NCBI GenBank assembly: GCA_002293245.1
Contig: DBCV01000003.1
Coordinates: 22,048 to 32,584 of the forward strand
Reading direction: 5' to 3'
DNA length: 10,537 nt
Source of the DNA: Candidatus Saccharibacteria bacterium UBA949
GTDB taxonomy: Bacteria > Patescibacteriota > Saccharimonadia > Saccharimonadales > Saccharimonadaceae
Positions within the stretch are counted from its first letter, which is position 1; every line of letters begins with the position of its first letter. The notes below the pieces were generated by a model, which was not told where the DNA came from, did not search any database, and was given only the letters and a program-made list of their open reading frames with translations. Position numbers and translations under genes: made by a program. Positions 6,988 to 10,537 of this stretch are shown piece after piece.

Positions 6988-7968
6988 TCAAGTGTTGAAA
7001 CGAAACTCCACAACGTCGCCAGGCTGCATCACATAATCCTTGCCCTCCGTGCGCACAAGTCCTGCCGCTTTTACGGCTGCCTCCGAGCCCAGCCTAACTA
7101 GGTCATCGTAGTCCATCACTTGGGCCGCAATAAACCCACGCTCGAAATCTGTGTGAATAACCCCAGCGGCTTCTGGCGCAGTAGAGCCGCGTTTGATCGT
7201 CCAAGCCCGCACTTCTTTGTCTCCAGCAGTCAGGAAGCTCTGCAGTCCTAACGTCTCATAAGCCGCGGCTATCAAAAGCTCCAACCCCGAACTGTCAATT
7301 CCATAACTTGCCAAAAACTCTTTACGCTCACTCTCGGATAATTCGCTCATCTCTTCTTCGATTTTTGCACTAATAAACACCGCTCTGGCGGGCGCCACTA
7401 ATTCTGCTAGCTGTTTCTTGCGCTCAACGTCCAAAAGGACTTTTTCGTCCACATTAAAGGCAAATATTACTGGTTTATTCATTAATAACGGCAGATCTTC
7501 CGGCGCTGAATCCTTGCCCTTCTTTCCGCCTTTTTTCGATGACGCCCGTTCTAATGATTCCAGGTCTGCCAGTTCCAGCTCTGTATTTATTATCTCGATA
7601 TCGCGTTTGGGGTCCGGATCGCCCACAACGTGCAGAACATTCGAATCATCAAACACTCGAACCACCTGCACTATTGCATCGCATTCACGGATATGAGCCA
7701 AGAACTTATTGCCAAGGCCTTCTCCCTTACTGGCGCCAGCCACCAATCCGGCAATATCCACGAACTGCACTGTGGCTGGAATAATCGGTGCACTTTTGTG
7801 CATTTCCGACAATACCGCCAGTCGCGAGTCGGGTACCGGCACAATACCAGTATTTGGCTCAATTGTGGCGAACGGATAATTCGCAGCCAAAACCTTGGCC
7901 TTTGTCAAGACGTTAAACAATGTCGACTTGCCTACATTGGGCAACCCTACGATTCCTATTCCAAGCAT
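6988..7968 (-). CDS. ychF: YchF/Obg-family ribosome-associated ATPase with shortened coiled-coil domain (326 aa)
   Basis: YchF (OLA1 family) is a P-loop protein that prefers ATP and binds the ribosome, with roles in stress and translation. The G1 loop is GLPNVGKST (8-16), followed by YPFATIEPNTG (31-41) and the switch II DIAGL (71-75). The catalytic-type His is H113 in SNVLHVVGDPDP. NVDE (172-175) replaces the NKxD guanine motif, as is typical of YchF. A TGS domain fills about 245-326 and ends with the usual EFRFN. The length is 326 against about 363 usual. The gap falls between LESLER (136-141) and NKPVIFAFNVDE, where the helical coiled-coil insert is reduced to a basic linker SSKKGGKKGKDS. 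The start ATG has AAGGA about nine bases upstream and lies six bases after the ogt-like stop. Confidence 0.96.
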   Translation of the reverse strand: MLGIGIVGLPNVGKSTLFNVLTKAKVLAANYPFATIEPNTGIVPVPDSRLAVLSEMHKSAPIIPATVQFVDIAGLVAGASKGEGLGNKFLAHIRECDAIVQVVRVFDDSNVLHVVGDPDPKRDIEIINTELELADLESLERASSKKGGKKGKDSAPEDLPLLMNKPVIFAFNVDEKVLLDVERKKQLAELVAPARAVFISAKIEEEMSELSESERKEFLASYGIDSSGLELLIAAAYETLGLQSFLTAGDKEVRAWTIKRGSTAPEAAGVIHTDFERGFIAAQVMDYDDLVRLGSEAAVKAAGLVRTEGKDYVMQPGDVVEFRFNT

Positions 7969-7974
7969 CTCAGA

Positions 7975-8370
7975 TTATCCTTTCTTCCTACCTTTGGGTT
8001 TATTATACTGCAAAACCCCTTCGTGCGCCAACAACTTCCTCTTTAGCTTTATTCCGAAGCCGAAACCTCCGATTCCGTTTGCGGCCACGACGCGGTGGCA
8101 TGGTACGATCACAGGTAGTTTATTCGCCCCACACGCCGCCCCCACTGCCCGCACCGCGCGTGGCCGTCCGATTGCCTCAGCAATCGAGCCATACGTCACC
8201 GTATGGCCAAACGGAATCGCCATCATTTCTCTCCAGACCACTTTTTGGAACTCCGTTCCGTCAAGTTCAATCTTGCAGTCAAACACCTTGCGTTTGCCGT
8301 TCAGATACTCCACAACCTGCTGCAGCTGCTCCTCATCTAATCCACTTGCAAACGACAAGTCGGTGATCAT
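7975..8370 (-). CDS. ogt: Methylated-DNA-[protein]-cysteine S-methyltransferase domain protein (131 aa)
   Basis: MGMT/Ogt proteins repair O6-alkylguanine by moving the alkyl group to their own cysteine in a single-use reaction. The active-site motif is PCHRV (90-94) with Cys91 as acceptor. It is preceded by the helix RAVRAVGAACGANKLP (71-86), whose RAVG arginine matches the finger that flips the base, and TVTYGSIAEAIGRP (57-70) forms the DNA-binding wing-helix region. FGFGIKLKRKLLAHEG (103-118) is the usual ending. The protein is only 131 residues, with about 35-40 residues before the conserved EFQKVVW, so the RNase H-like N-terminal domain of full Ogt/Ada-C is mostly missing. It could alternatively be an alkyltransferase-like protein, but these lack the cysteine. 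The ATG overlaps the dut stop by four bases (ATGA), implying translational coupling. The symbol is by family. Confidence 0.92.
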   Translation of the reverse strand: MITDLSFASGLDEEQLQQVVEYLNGKRKVFDCKIELDGTEFQKVVWREMMAIPFGHTVTYGSIAEAIGRPRAVRAVGAACGANKLPVIVPCHRVVAANGIGGFGFGIKLKRKLLAHEGVLQYNKPKGRKKG

Positions 8371-8801
8371 TTTAATCCCGTGCTACCAAATCCACCCTTG
8401 CGCCTAGTTGTCCCCAATTCAGCCACTTCCGTCCACTCCACCTTCTCATACTTGCTCACTACTCCCTGGGCGATTCGCATGCCTGGCTCAATCGTAAAAT
8501 CTTCCATGCCGTGGTTTATCAACAGCACCTGCATTTCGCCCCGAAAATCCGAATCAATCGTACCAACTCCATTTACCATCGTCACGCCATGCTTATACGC
8601 TAGCCCACTACGCGGGCGGATTTGTAGCTCAAAGCCGCCCGGAATCTCCACTGCCACACCAGTTGGAAAGGCCTGCATCTCCCCACGTTTTAACGTGACC
8701 GGCTTAGTAATCGCCGCGCAGAAGTCAAACCCAGCCGCTCCCGCCGTTTGGTACTCTGGCAATATCGCATCGTCTCGCACTTTCTTAATCTTTACTTGCA
8801 T
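8367..8801 (-). CDS. dut: Deoxyuridine 5'-triphosphate nucleotidohydrolase (dUTPase), 144 aa
   Basis: It hydrolyses dUTP to dUMP and pyrophosphate, keeping uracil out of DNA and supplying dUMP for dTMP synthesis. All five motifs of the trimeric dUTPase are present in order. Motif 1 is AGAAGFDF (20-27), motif 2 PRSGLA (63-68), and motif 3 GVGTIDSDFRGE (78-89) with Asp83 as the catalytic acid that activates water. Motif 4 is RIAQGVV (109-115), and the C-terminal lid, motif 5, RKGGFGSTG (134-142). The length, 144 residues, is typical. In motif 3, Phe replaces the usual Tyr that stacks on deoxyribose, a known conservative type of change. The start ATG lies 21 bp after the rny stop with an AGGGA about ten bases upstream. 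The protein is cytoplasmic. Confidence 0.97.
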   Translation of the reverse strand: MQVKIKKVRDDAILPEYQTAGAAGFDFCAAITKPVTLKRGEMQAFPTGVAVEIPGGFELQIRPRSGLAYKHGVTMVNGVGTIDSDFRGEMQVLLINHGMEDFTIEPGMRIAQGVVSKYEKVEWTEVAELGTTRRKGGFGSTGLK

Positions 8802-8822
8802 GCCCGATAGTCCCTATTTTAA

Positions 8823-10301
8823 TTACTTCGCATACTCAATTGCACGCGTTTCACGAATTACATTCACCTTTATCACTCCCGGGTACTGCATCGTTGACTC
8901 AATCTTATTCGCAATGTCACGCGCCAGCTTAATCGCCGAAAGATCGTCAATCTGTTTCGGCTCCACAATCACCCTGATTTCACGTCCAGCAGAAACCGCA
9001 TAAGCCTTGTCGATCCCGTTGAAGTTCAAGGCAATATTCTCGAGATCCCGCATCCGCTCAGCAAAATTTTCCGCCGAAACATTGCGCGCACCCGGCCGCG
9101 CAGCCGAAATAGCATCAGTAATTTTCACGATAATCGCTTCTGGGGTGGTCGGTTCAACATCTTCGTGATGCGCCTCCATCGCATGAATAACCCTTTGGTC
9201 TAATCCGTATTTCTTGCCCAGCTCGGCACCAATATCGGCGTGCTTACCCTCCACCTTGTGCGTTATAGACTTACCAATGTCATGCAGCAACGTCGCCGTC
9301 TTAGTAATTCGCACATCCGCACCGATTTCTTCGGCAATCATCCCGGCCAAGTGTGCCATTTCTACGGAATGCAACAAAACGTTCTGACCATAAGACGTGC
9401 GAAACTTTAGCTCGCCCAATAGCCGCAGCAGCTCTCGGGGAAGCCCTACCACACCTACTTCGCGCGCCGCATCTTCGCCGGCCTGATTTACTTCCTTGTT
9501 GATTTGTTTCTCCGCCTTTTCCACGGCAGCTTCAATTGAAGATGGATTTATCCTACCGTCCTTCATCAATACTTCTAAAGCCAATCGAGCCACCTGTCGT
9601 CGCACCGGGTCGAACGAGCTCAAAACCACCATACCGGGCGTATCGTCCACTAAAACATCGACGCCAGTCGCCCTTTGCAGCGCCTGAATGTTCCGCCCCT
9701 CTTTCCCAATAATCCGCCCTTTTAACTCATCATCCGGCATTTTCAACGCCGTCACAGTTCGGTCCGCTGTCACTTCGGAACTCATCCGTTCCATAGCCGT
9801 TAGCAGAATCATCTGCGCCACTTCATCGGAATCTTCCGTCAAATCATGTTGTTCCTTTTTAATCAACTCAAACAGGTCACCTTTAATATCCCCCTCCGTC
9901 ATGGACATCAATTTTTCCCGTGCCTCTTCTTTACTCAGACCAGCAATCTTCTCTAGCTTCTCTTGCTGCTCATCACGCTTTTTGCGTACTTCGCCAATCA
10001 AAGAGTCCATCTGCCCCTCTTTTTGCCTCAAACCTTCGGCCTTTTGCTCCAATTCTTCAAACTTTTTGTCCAGTTTCGTTTCCCGTTCCGCAAGGCGCGA
10101 CTCGGTTTTCTTCCACTCTCTCCGGTGCTCGTCTTCCTCTTTGCGCGCACCGTCCTTAATCTTTTCCGCTTCGTTCTTCGCGCGCGTAATCAGGCCATCG
10201 GCCTTGTTCTTGCGATTCTCCGATTGAAACCGGTTATATAATAGTACGCCCCCAACACTCAACCCCGCACCGATTATAAATGCGATAACCATCCCTATCA
10301 T
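8823..10301 (-). CDS. rny: Ribonuclease Y, membrane-anchored endoribonuclease (492 aa)
   Basis: RNase Y starts mRNA decay in many bacteria lacking RNase E. An N-terminal membrane helix (about 2-22) is followed by a highly charged coiled coil (about 30-130). The KH domain (about 183-250) has the RNA-binding loop GKEG (199-202) in GRIIGKEGRNIQALQRATG. The HD phosphohydrolase domain (about 305-400) has H311 in LLHSVEMAHLAG, the HD pair H340-D341 in TLLHDIGK, H354, H378-H379 in AMEAHHE and D396 in ITDAISAARPGAR. The family's C-terminal domain ends at EYAK. The usual length is about 510-520, so this one is slightly short in the coiled coil. The ATG at 10301 is preferred because GGGAGAGGGG lies just upstream. 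An earlier in-frame ATG at 10370 would add 23 residues before the membrane helix but has no good ribosome site. It is the first gene of the operon. Confidence 0.97.
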   Translation of the reverse strand: MIGMVIAFIIGAGLSVGGVLLYNRFQSENRKNKADGLITRAKNEAEKIKDGARKEEDEHRREWKKTESRLAERETKLDKKFEELEQKAEGLRQKEGQMDSLIGEVRKKRDEQQEKLEKIAGLSKEEAREKLMSMTEGDIKGDLFELIKKEQHDLTEDSDEVAQMILLTAMERMSSEVTADRTVTALKMPDDELKGRIIGKEGRNIQALQRATGVDVLVDDTPGMVVLSSFDPVRRQVARLALEVLMKDGRINPSSIEAAVEKAEKQINKEVNQAGEDAAREVGVVGLPRELLRLLGELKFRTSYGQNVLLHSVEMAHLAGMIAEEIGADVRITKTATLLHDIGKSITHKVEGKHADIGAELGKKYGLDQRVIHAMEAHHEDVEPTTPEAIIVKITDAISAARPGARNVSAENFAERMRDLENIALNFNGIDKAYAVSAGREIRVIVEPKQIDDLSAIKLARDIANKIESTMQYPGVIKVNVIRETRAIEYAK

Positions 10302-10431
10302 TTGCCCCTCTCCCTTTTTCCTTTTTTGTAGTTTATAACAATAGTTTGATAATAATTTGTGGCGTATCATGAATTCTTACTCGGACACTATATCAGCATT
10401 CGTTCCAGAAAATACATACTACCACACACCC
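10302..10431 (-). promoter_or_regulatory. Long 5' leader of the rny operon
   Basis: The predicted start of transcription near 10425 leaves a leader of about 120 nt before the ATG at 10301. It ends in a purine-rich AGGAAAAAGGGAGAGGGG ribosome binding region. I see no convincing riboswitch fold or T-tract hairpin in it. It contains an in-frame ATG at 10370 and a nine-codon mini-frame at 10388-10417. RNase Y leaders may serve self-control of the mRNA, but the sequence does not show it. Confidence 0.4.
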
Positions 10432-10460
10432 ATTATACCGCATCTGCCACAAAAAGTCCA
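10432..10460 (-). promoter_or_regulatory. Sigma70-type promoter of the rny-dut-ogt-ychF operon
   Basis: On the minus strand TGGACT (10455-10460) and a perfect TATAAT (10432-10437) are 17 bp apart. The -35 matches four of six consensus bases. It is the best promoter in the window and lies upstream of the first gene of the minus-strand operon. No other clear promoter was seen within the operon. Confidence 0.75.
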
Positions 10461-10515
10461 CTCGCAACGCGCATTTTCGCATGCCAGCGCATATTATTTG
10501 GTACTGCTTGTCCTA

Positions 10516-10537
10516 AAAACTATCGGCCGATAGTTTT
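10516..10537 (-). terminator. Perfect 22-bp palindrome with T-tract, likely terminator of the gene right of the window
   Basis: The half-site AAAACTATCGG is followed directly by its exact inverse complement. As RNA this folds to a 9-bp stem with a GGCC loop. On the minus strand it runs into TTTTT before TAGG, as in an intrinsic terminator for an upstream minus-strand gene. On the plus strand it also ends in TTTT at the window edge, so it may work both ways. The pairing is AT-rich, so an operator role is also possible. Confidence 0.55.

Noticed and set aside
8380..9003. Long plus-strand open frames opposite dut and rny (also 9688-10227)
   Set aside because: They are antisense to genes with clear conserved motifs, their translations are Ser/Pro/Phe-rich low-complexity sequence, and they lack ribosome sites.
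10302..10370. Upstream ATG at 10370 as the true rny start (515 residues)
   Set aside because: The extra 23 residues do not resemble RNase Y N-termini, which start directly at the membrane helix, and the ATG at 10301 has a much better ribosome site.
10388..10417. Nine-codon mini-frame in the rny leader (ATG to TAG, minus strand) as a regulatory leader peptide
   Set aside because: The frame has no convincing ribosome site, no run of regulatory codons, and no attenuator hairpin follows; such short frames are common by chance.
1..10537. CRISPR arrays, insertion sequences, tRNA or rRNA genes
   Set aside because: No regularly spaced direct repeats, transposase motifs, terminal inverted repeats or cloverleaf/rRNA signatures were found on reading both strands; a tRNA scan was not possible.

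Overview
The window looks like a chromosomal piece of a Candidate Phyla Radiation (Patescibacteria) bacterium, most likely Saccharibacteria (TM7). This is an inference from gene content: very compact gene packing, RNase Y as a long membrane-anchored protein, several small conserved proteins of a type I associate with CPR genomes (the 70-residue MAYKHTNSKG protein, a two-helix membrane protein, a CorA-like protein without the GMN motif), and GTG/TTG starts. TGA is used as a stop by at least three genes, so this is not one of the CPR lineages that recode TGA.

Layout. Positions 1-836 (minus) hold the N-terminal 278 residues of a class V PLP-dependent aminotransferase / cysteine desulfurase-like enzyme, cut by the window edge. 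A 170-bp divergent promoter region follows (837-1006), with a recognisable promoter in each direction and several small inverted and direct repeats. Positions 1007-4199 (plus) carry a three-gene cluster: a large secreted, C-terminally anchored cutinase-family esterase with complete catalytic triad, a 239-residue two-helix membrane protein, and a 70-residue basic protein. An AEC-family transporter (4265-5185, plus) follows, and its stop overlaps the stop of a convergent MFS-like transporter.

Positions 5182-10301 (minus) form one tight gene string in the order rny, dut, ogt-like, ychF, CorA-like membrane protein, MFS-like transporter. Most gaps are 6-21 bp, dut and ogt overlap by an ATGA, and the largest gap is about 96 bp before the CorA-like gene. 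A strong sigma70-type promoter lies at 10432-10460, behind a perfect 22-bp palindrome with T-tract at 10516-10537 that is probably the terminator of the previous gene. The operon combines mRNA decay (RNase Y), nucleotide-pool cleaning (dUTPase), alkylation repair (MGMT domain), a ribosome-associated ATPase (YchF) and membrane proteins.

The most interesting item is the cutinase cluster: a surface-tethered serine esterase with both cutinase disulfides conserved, extended by a probable degenerate vWA-like domain, an FN3-like domain, a Pro/Thr-rich stalk and a membrane anchor. In an episymbiont of Actinobacteria such an enzyme could act on host envelope lipids; that part is inference.
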